A stretch of 64,000 bases of DNA from the NCBI RefSeq assembly GCF_900100435.1, contig NZ_FNEX01000024.1:1-64000 (forward strand). The letters are read 5' to 3'. The stretch's first letter is position 1. Each line of letters opens with the position of its first letter. The DNA is from Pedobacter sp. ok626 (GTDB lineage: Bacteria; Bacteroidota; Bacteroidia; Sphingobacteriales; Sphingobacteriaceae). Of this stretch, positions 8,875-18,623 are shown piece by piece. The notes beneath the pieces are model-generated. The model ran no database searches. It was not told the DNA's origin and worked only from the letters and a program-made list of their open reading frames with translations. The position numbers and the translations under genes were made by a program.

Positions 8875-9888
8875 ATGTTCGAGCCACCTACCTTAAAAGA
8901 TATCGCGAATGCCCTAGGACTATCAACTTCTACTGTTTCCAGGGCTCTAAGGGATACTTATGAGATTAGTGCAAAAACTAAAAAACTAGTCTTTGAATAT
9001 GCTGAAAAGATAAACTATCAGCCTAATCCGAATGCTTTAAGTTTAAAAGAACGAAGAACGAAATCGATTGGGGTGGTAGTCAGTGAAGTCGCCAATCATT
9101 ATTTTTCTCAGGCCATCAATGGCATTGAATCTATTGCATACGACAGAGGGTACCATGTAATCATTACACAAACTCATGAATCTTACGCCAGAGAAAAAAT
9201 AAACATACAACACCTTGCATCCCGTTCTATTGATGGCTTACTGATTTCTCTCTCTGCCGAAACCTCTGATACCGCTCATTTAAAATACTTACATGAAAGA
9301 GGTATGCCCATGGTCTTTTTTGATCGGGTTCCTAATGACATCCATACGCATAAAATCACGGCAAATAACGAGCAGGGTGCATTCGAGGCTACAGTACATC
9401 TGATTAAATCAGGCTATAAGAAAATTGCCCACCTCACCAGTTCAGATCATCTATCTATAAGTATTGAGCGTTTACGTGGGTATACCGCCGCGCTGAATAA
9501 ATATAACATTTCAGTAAATCCCGAATACATTAAACATTGCCCACATGGGGGTATGTTTCCAGAAGAAACAGAACAGGCAGTTTTAGAACTGATCAACCTA
9601 AAGGATAAGCCTGATGCAATTTTTATAGCTGGTGATCGCCTATCCATTGGTTGCCTTGAAGTCTTGAAAAAACTGAACATTAAAGTTCCTGAACAAATTG
9701 CACTCGCAGGATTCAGCAACTCTGATGTACTAAACCTTTTTGAGTATCCCATCAGCTCTGTTCGACAACCCGCATTTAGAATGGGGGAAACTGCAACAGA
9801 AATGCTGCTGCAGCTCATAGAAAGTAAATATCCGGTAACAGACTTTGAAGATAAGGTGATTGATACCGAATTATTTACCCGCAACTAA
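8875..9888 (+). CDS. LacI-family transcriptional regulator of the pectin locus
   Basis: LacI/GalR repressor-type protein (337 aa). The N-terminal helix-turn-helix and hinge are clear: TLKDIANALGLSTSTVSRAL at residues 5-24, then the hinge helix region through NPNALSLKERRTKSIGVVV. A periplasmic-binding-protein-like ligand domain fills the rest and contains the usual GAFEATVHLIKSGYKKIAHL segment. It is the only plus-strand gene within the pectin locus, divergent from CE8 and ending 5 bp from the convergent GH28 stop. By context it probably senses a galacturonate-pathway metabolite and binds the GCAATCGTT-type sites. The effector and the direction of control are not shown by sequence. Confidence 0.93.
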   Translation: MFEPPTLKDIANALGLSTSTVSRALRDTYEISAKTKKLVFEYAEKINYQPNPNALSLKERRTKSIGVVVSEVANHYFSQAINGIESIAYDRGYHVIITQTHESYAREKINIQHLASRSIDGLLISLSAETSDTAHLKYLHERGMPMVFFDRVPNDIHTHKITANNEQGAFEATVHLIKSGYKKIAHLTSSDHLSISIERLRGYTAALNKYNISVNPEYIKHCPHGGMFPEETEQAVLELINLKDKPDAIFIAGDRLSIGCLEVLKKLNIKVPEQIALAGFSNSDVLNLFEYPISSVRQPAFRMGETATEMLLQLIESKYPVTDFEDKVIDTELFTRN

Positions 9889-9893
9889 TACTT

Positions 9894-11300
9894 TTACTTT
9901 GTCATCAACTTACCGTTGATCGTTACATTTTCCAACTTAAAATTCTTCACATGATCAATCTTCATTGGCGTTTTTACACCACGAATATTGCAATTGATCA
10001 TTCTTAGATTTTCAACCGGCGATTCTTTATAAGCGTTTACAAAAATAGCATAGTCGCCACCTTTCTCTACATCAATATTTTCCACCCAAATATTTCTAAT
10101 CACGGGCATAAAATCACCCGGCTTCTCATAAAACATGTTACATGTAACCGCAGCATCGCGATAGGCGCCCACTTTGATGTCTTTCATAAACACGTTTTCA
10201 ATAATACCACCTCTGCTAGAGCTCGTTTTCAATCTTAAAATCCGGTCTAAATTTGGACTGTCCATGATGCAATTGATGGCAAAAATATTCCTTGCTCCAC
10301 CTGATATTTCACTACCAATAACCACTCCACCATGTCCATCCTTCATCTCACAATTCTCTATGATGTGATTTTCAGCAGCTCTCCCAATTCTACGACCATC
10401 CTGATCTCTTCCAGATTTAATAGCAATACAATCATCGCCTGTATCAAAATAACAATTCCTAATGAGTACATTTTTACAAGATTCAGGATCAATACCATCC
10501 GTATTGGAACCATGGGCAATAATCCTTAGGTTTTCCATGGTTACATTTTCGCACAATACAGGATTTACATTCCACATTGGTGAGTTAACCATCTTTACAT
10601 CAGAGATCAGAATATTATTGCAGCTATAAAGCTGGATAAAATTAGGGCGTAAAAAGTCGTCCTCACCAAATACCCTCGTCTTAGGATTGGTTTGTTTATG
10701 ATTTAACTCGTGCAACAGATCTCTTGCTTTAACTTGCTTTGATGGTTTTCCCACATTCCATGCATACCAATCTTTATACGTCGCATTGCCATCCAATATT
10801 CCTGTACCTGTAATCGCAATATTTTTCTGACCATAGGCGTAAATCAATGCGGAGTAATTCATCAACTCCATACCTTCCCATCGACCAAACACAATTGGAT
10901 AGTGCTTGGGATTTACACTAAACGTAATTTTTGCGCTGTCTGCTAAATGCAGGTTTACATTACTTTTTAAGTGAATGGCACCGGTTAAGAAATTACCAAA
11001 AGGGACAACTACCCTTCCGCCACCATTTTTAGCACAATCCGCAATGGCTTTTTTAAAAGCTTCTGTATTCAGCGCTTTCCCATCCCCTTTTGCACCGTAC
11101 TTGGTGATCAAAAAATCTTTAGCAGGAAAAACCGGTGCCTTGATCTGCTTCCTGATCTTTGCCATTTCCGCTAATGGTTCTGCCGTAGTTTTCCAAACTG
11201 TAATCGGTTGTTGTGCGCTAACGCCCAAAACCAGCATTACAAAAATTATTGCCATCAAGCCACTCAGCTTATACTTAGCATTTGTCGTATACCCCATCAT
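9894..11300 (-). CDS. GH28 polygalacturonase, exported
   Basis: GH28 beta-helix hydrolase (468 aa) with a signal peptide ending at VSAQ (~residue 30). Catalytic motifs: SNTDGIDPESC, the DD in FDTGDDCIAIKSGRD, GHGGVVIGSEISGG and the RLKTSSSRGG substrate-binding motif. It is shorter than the other two GH28 proteins here and has DPES instead of DLES/DIES, so it probably differs in substrate or mode of action. Last gene of a co-directional run CE12-GH43-CE8-PL10-GH28 with gaps of 10-54 bp, probably one operon. It converges with the regulator gene and no terminator hairpin is visible between them. Confidence 0.92.
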   Translation of the reverse strand: MMGYTTNAKYKLSGLMAIIFVMLVLGVSAQQPITVWKTTAEPLAEMAKIRKQIKAPVFPAKDFLITKYGAKGDGKALNTEAFKKAIADCAKNGGGRVVVPFGNFLTGAIHLKSNVNLHLADSAKITFSVNPKHYPIVFGRWEGMELMNYSALIYAYGQKNIAITGTGILDGNATYKDWYAWNVGKPSKQVKARDLLHELNHKQTNPKTRVFGEDDFLRPNFIQLYSCNNILISDVKMVNSPMWNVNPVLCENVTMENLRIIAHGSNTDGIDPESCKNVLIRNCYFDTGDDCIAIKSGRDQDGRRIGRAAENHIIENCEMKDGHGGVVIGSEISGGARNIFAINCIMDSPNLDRILRLKTSSSRGGIIENVFMKDIKVGAYRDAAVTCNMFYEKPGDFMPVIRNIWVENIDVEKGGDYAIFVNAYKESPVENLRMINCNIRGVKTPMKIDHVKNFKLENVTINGKLMTK

Positions 11301-11322
11301 TGTACCTATTTAAAATAAAAAA

Positions 11323-12360
11323 TCATTTACTATTTCTTTTTAGCCACTCTGGATAAGCCTTTTCAAGCACTTTTTTTGGCCAGTTCCCATACCAGGCATA
11401 TCCATTACGTCGCTCATAACCGATATCTTGAATGGAATATTTCACAATACCATCACGGTCACAAAAGAAAGGCCTGTTGGTTCCAATCTCATAATATCTT
11501 GCCCATATGGTGGAGGCAGGATCGGTTACCACTTGTCTATCTTTGCCCAATTCTGTACCTGGAGCTGGCACATCAATCACTTTGTAACCCGAAATTTTCA
11601 CAGCCTGAAACCATTCTACGGCTGCATTTACAGCATCCTTGATTTCCTTTGAAGGGTTTGGTTGGCTCATTAAGAACTCAACAATTTCATCACTTTCAGA
11701 ACCACTTATAGAAGGCAACTCGTAAGCTCTGGCCTTTGCGGGTTCTAATGTCCGTTCATCATACTGTTGACACCAAGCGGTAAGCTTACCCTTTACTTTG
11801 ATCTGCGTTTTCAGGATACAATCAATCCCCTTCTTTATGGCATTGGCACCAGGCTCAATTAACTTCGGACTAACTACATCAAAGTCATTCTTCTTTAACA
11901 CCACATCTTGCAGAACATTCAATGCATTGATCATCGCATTGTCGTTATAGGTAATATGAGCTCTATAAAGATGCTTATCTGGATAATATTGTGGCCATCC
12001 ACCATTTTGATACTGGGCCTTTAACAGATAGCGAATACCATTCTCAGCAGCTGCAAGATATTTTGGATTGTTTTCTTTTTTATAAGCCTTTACTAAATAC
12101 CTAATTTCCTTTGCGGTCGAGCCATTATCAATATTGGCATCATCTCTTGCTGCTTCTTCTGCTATCTCAGATTTTTGGCTCTCCGAAAACTCAACATCGT
12201 ATTTAAAGGCTTTACCTTTAAACTGTTTAGACCAGCCTCCACTTCCCCGTTGGAACAGCAGCATATTATCAGCCTGCAGATCCTGAGCGTTAACCTCTAC
12301 AAAAAACAGACAGGCCACACCAGTCAGCACAATCTTTGTTATATTTTTATATGATTTCAT
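11323..12360 (-). CDS. PL10 pectate lyase, exported
   Basis: Pectate lyase of polysaccharide lyase family 10 (345 aa), an (alpha/alpha) toroid enzyme that cleaves polygalacturonate by Ca-dependent beta-elimination. A signal peptide ends at VNAQ (~25). Typical PL10 segments are seen: FQRGSGGWSKQ near residue 35, DNGSTAKEIRYL and AQYQNGGWPQYYP near 115-125, then THITYNDNAM-like and AWCQQYDERT-like stretches. Length matches the single-domain enzyme. It lies between the GH28 (22 bp) and CE8 (27 bp) genes in the operon. Confidence 0.92.
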   Translation of the reverse strand: MKSYKNITKIVLTGVACLFFVEVNAQDLQADNMLLFQRGSGGWSKQFKGKAFKYDVEFSESQKSEIAEEAARDDANIDNGSTAKEIRYLVKAYKKENNPKYLAAAENGIRYLLKAQYQNGGWPQYYPDKHLYRAHITYNDNAMINALNVLQDVVLKKNDFDVVSPKLIEPGANAIKKGIDCILKTQIKVKGKLTAWCQQYDERTLEPAKARAYELPSISGSESDEIVEFLMSQPNPSKEIKDAVNAAVEWFQAVKISGYKVIDVPAPGTELGKDRQVVTDPASTIWARYYEIGTNRPFFCDRDGIVKYSIQDIGYERRNGYAWYGNWPKKVLEKAYPEWLKRNSK

Positions 12361-12387
12361 TGTTTATATTTTCGGTTAATTATGATT

Positions 12388-13410
12388 TTAAATTCCTGAC
12401 AACGGGTTCCAATTATCCGCACCGCCAAGTATATTTTTAAGTGTATAGGATTTTATTGCTTTTGCATTTAACTGATGCGACCAAACTACACGGGCTTTTG
12501 CAGCTGCACCCGGCCCCTTACTCCCAAATTCAGCATAATAGGTCGTTTTCTCTTTATTAGGAAACATAGCATCGCCTTTCCAAGGGTTCCAGCCTTCGGG
12601 CGTGACGTGGCTACCTAAGTCACAGTTTATAAAAACCGTTTTTGCGTAAGGCCGCCATGGTCTGCCCAGATATACTTTTGTTACTTTTTCTGCAGCTTTA
12701 AGCGTGCAGTTAAAAAGCACAAAGCCAAATTTCTGATTGGCTCTTGTAGCCGCGGCTGTTACATAAGAATTACTAAGGCTGTTAATGGTACAGTTTTGAA
12801 AAACTACTGTCGCTTCACCAAAAATAAAATCCGTAGTACCCTCTATGAAGCAATCCTGGTAAAAGTGCCTGCTTTTCGCTGTCGCGGCATAAAGCGTATC
12901 CTGAAAGCCCAATAGTTTGCAGTTTTTCGCAACAAAGCGATCACCCTCCACATGTAATGCGACAGCCTGTCCCACTGCACCAGCAGTGTTGGCTATGGTC
13001 AGATTTTCTATACTTAAATCATTCCCTTGCACCAACACGGTATAGGAAGTATAAGTCGTAAACTTGTCTTTACCAAAAGCATCCTTCCCCTGCGGATAAA
13101 CCTTTCCAGAAAAATCATTATTAGTGATGATGGTATTTTCCTTATCCTCTCCAATCAATGAGATGTTTGTCTTCCAGGAAGGAATAACCAGCTTCTCTTT
13201 ATAGATTCCTATTTTAATAAAAATCTTCACCCTTTTCTCTCCTAAATCACGTACTGCATTTACAGCTTCTTGTATTGTTTTATAGTTACCAGTCCCATCC
13301 TGGGCGACAGTAATCTCCAGTGGAAAAGCGGTTGGCTGTGCCAAGAGTTGCGTTACGCAGCATACAAAGCATAGTACAATTAATAACGAAGTCCTTAACA
13401 AATATCTCAT
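12388..13410 (-). CDS. CE8 pectin methylesterase, exported
   Basis: Second pectinesterase (340 aa) with a signal peptide ending near LLAQ (~25). Signature segments: VAQDGTGNYKTIQEAVNAV, GQAVALHVEGDRF, the catalytic aspartates in GFQDTLY and GTTDFIFG, and LGRPWRPYAKTVF with the conserved arginine. It sits 10 bp downstream of the GH43 gene and upstream of PL10, a logical order because PL10 needs de-esterified pectate. Sequence differences from the other two CE8 proteins suggest old paralogues rather than recent copies. Confidence 0.92.
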   Translation of the reverse strand: MRYLLRTSLLIVLCFVCCVTQLLAQPTAFPLEITVAQDGTGNYKTIQEAVNAVRDLGEKRVKIFIKIGIYKEKLVIPSWKTNISLIGEDKENTIITNNDFSGKVYPQGKDAFGKDKFTTYTSYTVLVQGNDLSIENLTIANTAGAVGQAVALHVEGDRFVAKNCKLLGFQDTLYAATAKSRHFYQDCFIEGTTDFIFGEATVVFQNCTINSLSNSYVTAAATRANQKFGFVLFNCTLKAAEKVTKVYLGRPWRPYAKTVFINCDLGSHVTPEGWNPWKGDAMFPNKEKTTYYAEFGSKGPGAAAKARVVWSHQLNAKAIKSYTLKNILGGADNWNPLSGI

Positions 13411-13420
13411 TTATATACAT

Positions 13421-15076
13421 TTAGTTGACTGGTTCAATTCTGAACCAATCGAAATCAACATAACCTGAATCATTAATTTTAATATCTCTGGTACAGAACA
13501 GGCCAACTTTAGCACCTACCCATTGTCCAGGCGTTGCCACAAACTCACTTCCTGCATCTTGAAATTTCTGGCCATCCGTACTATAACTGAATTTGCATTT
13601 TCCACCTTTGTTTACATTTACCCTTAAGTACAAGGTAGCAGCATCCAGTTTGGTTAGCGTTGTTTCTATTTCTTTGCTTCCCTTATGCGCATTTTTACAA
13701 ACCGAGTAAACCAGATAGTTTCCTCCCTTTTTACTTTTAATAGAAAGATTAGCATAACTCTGTCCCATAATGATCAATCCTGCTTTTTCATTTTCAATCT
13801 TTGTATTGGGCGAAAACGTAAGCTTTGCCGTTGCTTTAAATTCCTCAGTTGGAAATTTCTGTAATAAGATATTGGGTACATCCCAATAATTCTTTGCACT
13901 GTCCGGCATCTGATCAGAGAATAATCTAAGTGTTCCTTTACTCGTATTCATAAACGACCAGGTTGCTTTTGGATTCGCCTGCCATTGCCATTGAAGCCCC
14001 AAAACTCTGCTATTAAATTCATCACTTTCTACAGGAGTCAGAATGGGATAAACCTTACCTACATTCGGTTTTTTATAGGTCATTACCGGCTCCCCGATCC
14101 CATCTCCATCTTTATCAACGCCAATAACCGGCCAGTCGTTGATCCATTTCATAGGTTGCAAATGCACAACCCTGCCATACGCATCCTTATCCTGAAAATG
14201 CAAAAACCAGTCTTCACCAGTTTGTGTATTTACCCAGGCACCCTGATGTGGACCGTTAACAGCAGTATTACCCTGATCCATTACTACTTTTCGTTCGTAT
14301 GGACCGTAGATATTTTTAGATCGCAGCACCAATTGCCAGCCGGTAGAGACACCACCTGCAGGTGCAAAAATATAGTAGTAGCCATTACGCTTATAAAATT
14401 TAGGGCCTTCAATAGTAGGATCTAATTCATGTCCATCGTAAACCAATACTCCGGCATCCAGTGTTTTAGTTCCTTCAGGGTTTAGTTGCTTAACGGCGAT
14501 AACGCTCTTTATTCCGGCACGACTTCCCGCATAGGCATAAGCCAGGTAGGCTTTTCCATTATCATCCCAAAACGGACAAGGATCAATCAGCCCCTTACCA
14601 CCTTCAATTAATATGGGATCAGACCATTCTCCAGCCGGGTTTTTCGCTTTCGTTACATAGATTCCAAAATCTGGATCGGGATAATAGATATAAAACTCAC
14701 CTTTATAAAAACGGATGGCAGGTGCCCATACGCCATTGCCATGCTGCGTTTTGGAGAAATGATCAAATGGCGGCTGACGTTTTAAAGCATGATTAATAAG
14801 TGTCCAGTTCACTAAATCTTTGGAATGTAAAACCGGCAAGCCCGGAACAGCATCAAAACTGGAAGCTACCATATAAAAATCATCGCCTACTCTTATTGCG
14901 TCCGGATCAGAGTAATCCGCATCGAGTACCGGGTTTTTATATGTGCCATTACCCTGATCGGCTACCCATACTTTTGAAACATACTTTACTCCGGCAGGAA
15001 CAGACTGGGCATTTGCCCCCACTGCTCCTGCTAACAAACAGCTGCTGAAAACTAAACGTTTTATATTTTTATTCAT
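13421..15076 (-). CDS. GH43 glycoside hydrolase, exported
   Basis: Family 43 five-bladed beta-propeller hydrolase (551 aa) with a C-terminal beta-sandwich of the kind found in beta-xylosidase/arabinosidase-like GH43s. The signal peptide ends at ANAQ (~24). The catalytic base Asp is in DADYSDPDAIRVGDDFYM (~52-70), the pKa-modulating Asp is probably in GLIDPCPFW, and the acid Glu is in DPTIEGPKFYKRNG (~220). In this setting arabinan or galactan side chains of rhamnogalacturonan-I are the likely substrate, but the subfamily and the sugar cannot be settled from sequence alone. Confidence 0.9.
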   Translation of the reverse strand: MNKNIKRLVFSSCLLAGAVGANAQSVPAGVKYVSKVWVADQGNGTYKNPVLDADYSDPDAIRVGDDFYMVASSFDAVPGLPVLHSKDLVNWTLINHALKRQPPFDHFSKTQHGNGVWAPAIRFYKGEFYIYYPDPDFGIYVTKAKNPAGEWSDPILIEGGKGLIDPCPFWDDNGKAYLAYAYAGSRAGIKSVIAVKQLNPEGTKTLDAGVLVYDGHELDPTIEGPKFYKRNGYYYIFAPAGGVSTGWQLVLRSKNIYGPYERKVVMDQGNTAVNGPHQGAWVNTQTGEDWFLHFQDKDAYGRVVHLQPMKWINDWPVIGVDKDGDGIGEPVMTYKKPNVGKVYPILTPVESDEFNSRVLGLQWQWQANPKATWSFMNTSKGTLRLFSDQMPDSAKNYWDVPNILLQKFPTEEFKATAKLTFSPNTKIENEKAGLIIMGQSYANLSIKSKKGGNYLVYSVCKNAHKGSKEIETTLTKLDAATLYLRVNVNKGGKCKFSYSTDGQKFQDAGSEFVATPGQWVGAKVGLFCTRDIKINDSGYVDFDWFRIEPVN

Positions 15077-15130
15077 ATCTATATATTATTACCATAAACC
15101 TAATTTTAATCAGGCCGGCTATTTTAAGGG

Positions 15131-15883
15131 CTAATGCTTTACAATCCGATTGGCAAGTTCCAAATTCATTTTTCTTAATTCCAACAATACCAGTTCAGCC
15201 ATTCGGCGCGCACCGTACTCATTAAAGTGGGTATTGTCATCAACACCCGCAGGATAGTTAGGATTTTGGCCCGGCTCCAGCTTATTGAACAACAATTTCG
15301 AGTTTTCAACTCCCATTTTCTGCAACAACGCCATACTCTCTTTGTCTAGATCTATTAAAGGAACTTTCATTTCCCGGGATAGGGTTCGAACAATTTCCGA
15401 ATAAACCTGATGCGTTGGCAAAACCTTGCCCTCGGTGTCAAAATTTCTGCGGGCAACCGGTGTTATCAATACCGGGAATGCGCCGGCCTTCAGGCTCTCA
15501 CTTACATATTTAGCCAGATTATTTTTAAATTCTTCTTCTGTAGTATACGTTTTTTTCGTCTTTACCTCATCGTTATGACCGAACTGTATAAAAACGTAAT
15601 CGCCGGCTTTTAAACTATCTGTCACCGACTTCCACCTACCCTCGGCCATAAATGACTTTGTACTACGACCGTTCTGTGCTCGATTATCAACTGTTATCGA
15701 TTCATCAAAGAAATTAGCGAATGGCATTCCCCATCCAGTTTCAGGGTATTTGGAGACTTGTTTTATTGACATAGTGGAATCTCCTACCAGGTACACCTTA
15801 ATCTTTCTGGCTGGAATATTAAAGGACATGAGTACAATCAAACTCAAAAAAGCTATGGCACTTAATTTATTAAACTGTTTCAT
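15131..15883 (-). CDS. CE12 rhamnogalacturonan acetylesterase (SGNH hydrolase), exported
   Basis: SGNH-fold esterase (250 aa) expected to deacetylate rhamnogalacturonan. Block I nucleophile GDSTMS appears early in the mature protein, block III GHND is in IQFGHNDE, and the C-terminal D-x-x-H pair is in DDNTHFNEYG. The start at 15883 (MKQFNKLSAIAFLSLIVL, a signal peptide) is preferred over an in-frame ATG at 15907. First gene of the operon CE12-GH43-CE8-PL10-GH28; upstream, TGCAATCGTTACC at 15957-15969 overlaps a TAGATTTA -7-like element. Confidence 0.88.
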   Translation of the reverse strand: MKQFNKLSAIAFLSLIVLMSFNIPARKIKVYLVGDSTMSIKQVSKYPETGWGMPFANFFDESITVDNRAQNGRSTKSFMAEGRWKSVTDSLKAGDYVFIQFGHNDEVKTKKTYTTEEEFKNNLAKYVSESLKAGAFPVLITPVARRNFDTEGKVLPTHQVYSEIVRTLSREMKVPLIDLDKESMALLQKMGVENSKLLFNKLEPGQNPNYPAGVDDNTHFNEYGARRMAELVLLELRKMNLELANRIVKH

Positions 15884-15956
15884 ACATAATTCTATTTGGT
15901 TAAACAATCATACAAACTTGGAGTTGCTTTTCAATGAGGCCATAAGATTAAATCTA

Positions 15957-15969
15957 TGCAATCGTTACC
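15957..15969. promoter_or_regulatory. LacI-type operator half-site before the CE12 operon
   Basis: TGCAATCGTTACC contains GCAATCGTT about 79 bp upstream of the CE12 start. On the minus strand it runs straight into TAGATTTA (15949-15956), a -7-like element, so binding here would overlap the promoter. Confidence 0.5.
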
Positions 15970-15995
15970 GACAGCTGAAATGAGATTTTTACATT

Positions 15996-16922
15996 TTACT
16001 TGGTTATATTTTCAGGTATAAATCCCATTTCTATCAGCCAGCGCTCACAGAGCTCAGTCCACATTTCAGCTGACCCCGGATTGTTACGGAGCGCAATGGC
16101 GTGCCCACCCTGTGGGAAAATATGCAGACTACTTACAACTTTATGCTCCAATAATGCCTGGTAAAAAAGAAGGCTGTTATGCGGATCTACCGATTTATCA
16201 TTGAATGCATCGACAATAAAACATGGAGCAGTCGTTGCTGTCACCTGCAACTGTGCCGAATATTTAACAATTTGTTCTGCCGTTGGCTTTTCACCCAACA
16301 AATTTTTCAGGCTTCCTTTATGGGCAAATTTGCCCATATCAATCACCGGCGAAACCAGGATCATAAAATCAGGTCGTGCAGAAACGTTATCCAGTGCATC
16401 ACCGATTGAAGAAATATCATCGTTAAATGTGCCTGCCATACTAGCCAGATGCCCACCCGCAGAAGAGCCCTGGATTCCAATCTTATCTGTCTTTATCCCC
16501 CATTTTTCAGCATTGCTACGTATTATTTTAATCGCGCGCTGTGCATCTTGTAACGCTCCTTTTTCCCGTTCATTTAAATCCGGACTATTAGGGAGCCGAT
16601 AGTTCAGCACAAATGCGGAGATGCCCATTGTATTAAACCATTTCGCCAATTGTGTTCCACTGATCACATAAGCCAAACGTTCATATCCACCCCCGGGACA
16701 AATAACTACCGCAGCCCCCTTGTTGTCTTGACTTGAGGGGAAAAATGAATATATGCCAGGTGTCCCCACCTGATAAATGCGCTCATTAGCAATGCTGTCT
16801 TTTAATTTTACCCCTTTCGTGTTTGGCATTTTACCCCGAGACCAAAGCGGAATAAACTCCTGAGCACTTAATGCACCAGCCCATAACAAAAGTAGTGTCA
16901 GTATAACTTTCATATGCTCCAT
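15996..16922 (-). CDS. Alpha/beta-hydrolase esterase, exported
   Basis: Alpha/beta-hydrolase fold carbohydrate-esterase-like protein (308 aa). A signal peptide ends at LSAQ (~21). The oxyanion motif CPGGGY (~75-80), the nucleophile Ser in QGSSAGG, a candidate Asp in VDAFNDKSVDP and the His in PQGGHAI form a complete triad. The start codon overlaps the stop of the upstream GH28 by one base (TAATG), indicating co-translation. In this locus it probably removes acetyl or another ester from pectin or oligogalacturonides; related proteins are often annotated as acetylxylan or acetyl esterases, so specificity is open. Confidence 0.85.
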   Translation of the reverse strand: MEHMKVILTLLLLWAGALSAQEFIPLWSRGKMPNTKGVKLKDSIANERIYQVGTPGIYSFFPSSQDNKGAAVVICPGGGYERLAYVISGTQLAKWFNTMGISAFVLNYRLPNSPDLNEREKGALQDAQRAIKIIRSNAEKWGIKTDKIGIQGSSAGGHLASMAGTFNDDISSIGDALDNVSARPDFMILVSPVIDMGKFAHKGSLKNLLGEKPTAEQIVKYSAQLQVTATTAPCFIVDAFNDKSVDPHNSLLFYQALLEHKVVSSLHIFPQGGHAIALRNNPGSAEMWTELCERWLIEMGFIPENITK

Positions 16923-18568
16923 TACTTTTTAAACGACTTTTCTTGCGCTCCGTGATTAAAGCTTGCCTTAATCGCATCGTTTTTCAAGTCGGCATTTTTC
17001 ATCCGAATATTTGAAGTCGATACACCATTGATGTCAAATAAAACTCCTGCTTCCGGATTAAATCTAACCCCGTCTAAATTGATATTTTTACTGCTTTCAA
17101 TGTATACTAAAGGATCTTTGCGTTTTGTTAACAATACAGAGTTCTTTATTTCAATGTGATCCGCATCAATTATCTCGATTGCATTATTGGTATTCAGAAA
17201 CAGGTTTTTCATCTTAATATTCTTAACTGCCATTTCCGGAAGACCTCTGATAAAAACGCCCTTGTTCGCTCCGTTACAAACTATATTCTCTATAAATATG
17301 TCCTTGAACTGTGGTGTCTCTATACTAACTTTTGGTACTTGCTGTATTTCATTAGCTTCCGGTGGTTTAGTCCAGTAATACATATCAAAAAATATAGCCT
17401 CGTCAACAATGTTAAACATATTGAGGTTCTTAATGTAGATTTTCTCTACAATTCCACCACGGCCTCTGGTTGTTTTGAACCTAATCCCCTTATCTGTTCC
17501 CATAAATGAACAATCTGATACAAATATGTTTCTCGCTCCGCCAGACATTTCGCTTCCTACTACAAATCCTCCATGCCCTGCGTAAACCAGGTTATTCCTA
17601 ATGATCACATTTTCTGTTGGCATATTTCTTTTTCTGCCTTCTTCATCTTTACCGGATTTAATGCATATCGCGTCATCCCCAACATCAAATACAGATCCTT
17701 CGACCAGTACATTTTTACAGGACTCAATATCTACACCATCACCATTCTGTGCATAATCTGGATTTTTCACCTTAATATTTCTTATCGTCAGGTTATTGCA
17801 CATTAGTGGGTGTAGGTTCCAGGCCGGTGAATTCTGAAAGGTGAGTCCCTCCAAAAGAACTTTACTGCAGTTTGTCAGCACAACCAGGTTCGGCCGTAAA
17901 AAGTCTTTGATGTCTTCGAAATCTGATAGCTTCTTCGCGGGGCCTAATAAAACAGAGCTTTTTTCGAGATATGCTTTCTTTGTTTTTTCGCTGGGAAACC
18001 AGGTCTTCCCGTCTTCACTTACCAATCCTCCCGACAGTTTTTTTTTGTTCCATTCCGCTTCAGTCAAGGCATTTTTTCCTACCATCCGCCAGGCATCACC
18101 ATTTCCGTCTATTGTACCAAACCCCGTAATTGCAATATTTTCCAGATTAGTACCCATAATCGGCGATTGGTTTCTGGCAGAGGGCTTACCCTCATAGTTA
18201 CCTTCTATAATTTTATACTGGTTAAAATCAGCTGTAAACTGAAGTAATGCATTTTTCTCCAGATGCAGATTTACATTACTCTTCAATTCGACCGGTCCGC
18301 TAAGCCAATAACCGGCAGGGATCAACACCACGCCACCACCTTTTCTGTTGCATGCTATGATAGCTTCATTAATACTTTTCGTATTTAGTGTATTCCCGTT
18401 ACTTATTGCACCAAACCGAACGATATTGAAAGTATCCGGTCTAAAAGCCGGCTGTTTTATTTCAGGGAGCTTGTCCCAGGAATAATCGTTCGTTTGCGCA
18501 TTGAGGCATAACGTACATAGACTTAGCGCAACTGCGGTTAGAAAAAATCTTAAATAGTATAATTTCAT
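16922..18568 (-). CDS. GH28 polygalacturonase, exported
   Basis: Third GH28 (548 aa), a close paralogue of the protein at 5787-7475: same order of motifs and shared stretches such as NLHPLM and RFKTTRGRGG. The signal peptide ends at LNAQ (~25). Catalytic aspartates are in NGDGVDIESC and FDVGDDAICIKSG; HGGFVVGSEMSGG and RFKTTRGRGG complete the active site. It is translationally coupled to the downstream esterase gene, which suggests the pair handles esterified galacturonides. The gap to the PL1 gene upstream is 55 bp. Confidence 0.92.
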   Translation of the reverse strand: MKLYYLRFFLTAVALSLCTLCLNAQTNDYSWDKLPEIKQPAFRPDTFNIVRFGAISNGNTLNTKSINEAIIACNRKGGGVVLIPAGYWLSGPVELKSNVNLHLEKNALLQFTADFNQYKIIEGNYEGKPSARNQSPIMGTNLENIAITGFGTIDGNGDAWRMVGKNALTEAEWNKKKLSGGLVSEDGKTWFPSEKTKKAYLEKSSVLLGPAKKLSDFEDIKDFLRPNLVVLTNCSKVLLEGLTFQNSPAWNLHPLMCNNLTIRNIKVKNPDYAQNGDGVDIESCKNVLVEGSVFDVGDDAICIKSGKDEEGRKRNMPTENVIIRNNLVYAGHGGFVVGSEMSGGARNIFVSDCSFMGTDKGIRFKTTRGRGGIVEKIYIKNLNMFNIVDEAIFFDMYYWTKPPEANEIQQVPKVSIETPQFKDIFIENIVCNGANKGVFIRGLPEMAVKNIKMKNLFLNTNNAIEIIDADHIEIKNSVLLTKRKDPLVYIESSKNINLDGVRFNPEAGVLFDINGVSTSNIRMKNADLKNDAIKASFNHGAQEKSFKK

Positions 18569-18623
18569 CTGTTTGTATTTGTGTATTTGTATCTACTTCA
18601 ACAGGTTTCCCTGCGATTTAATA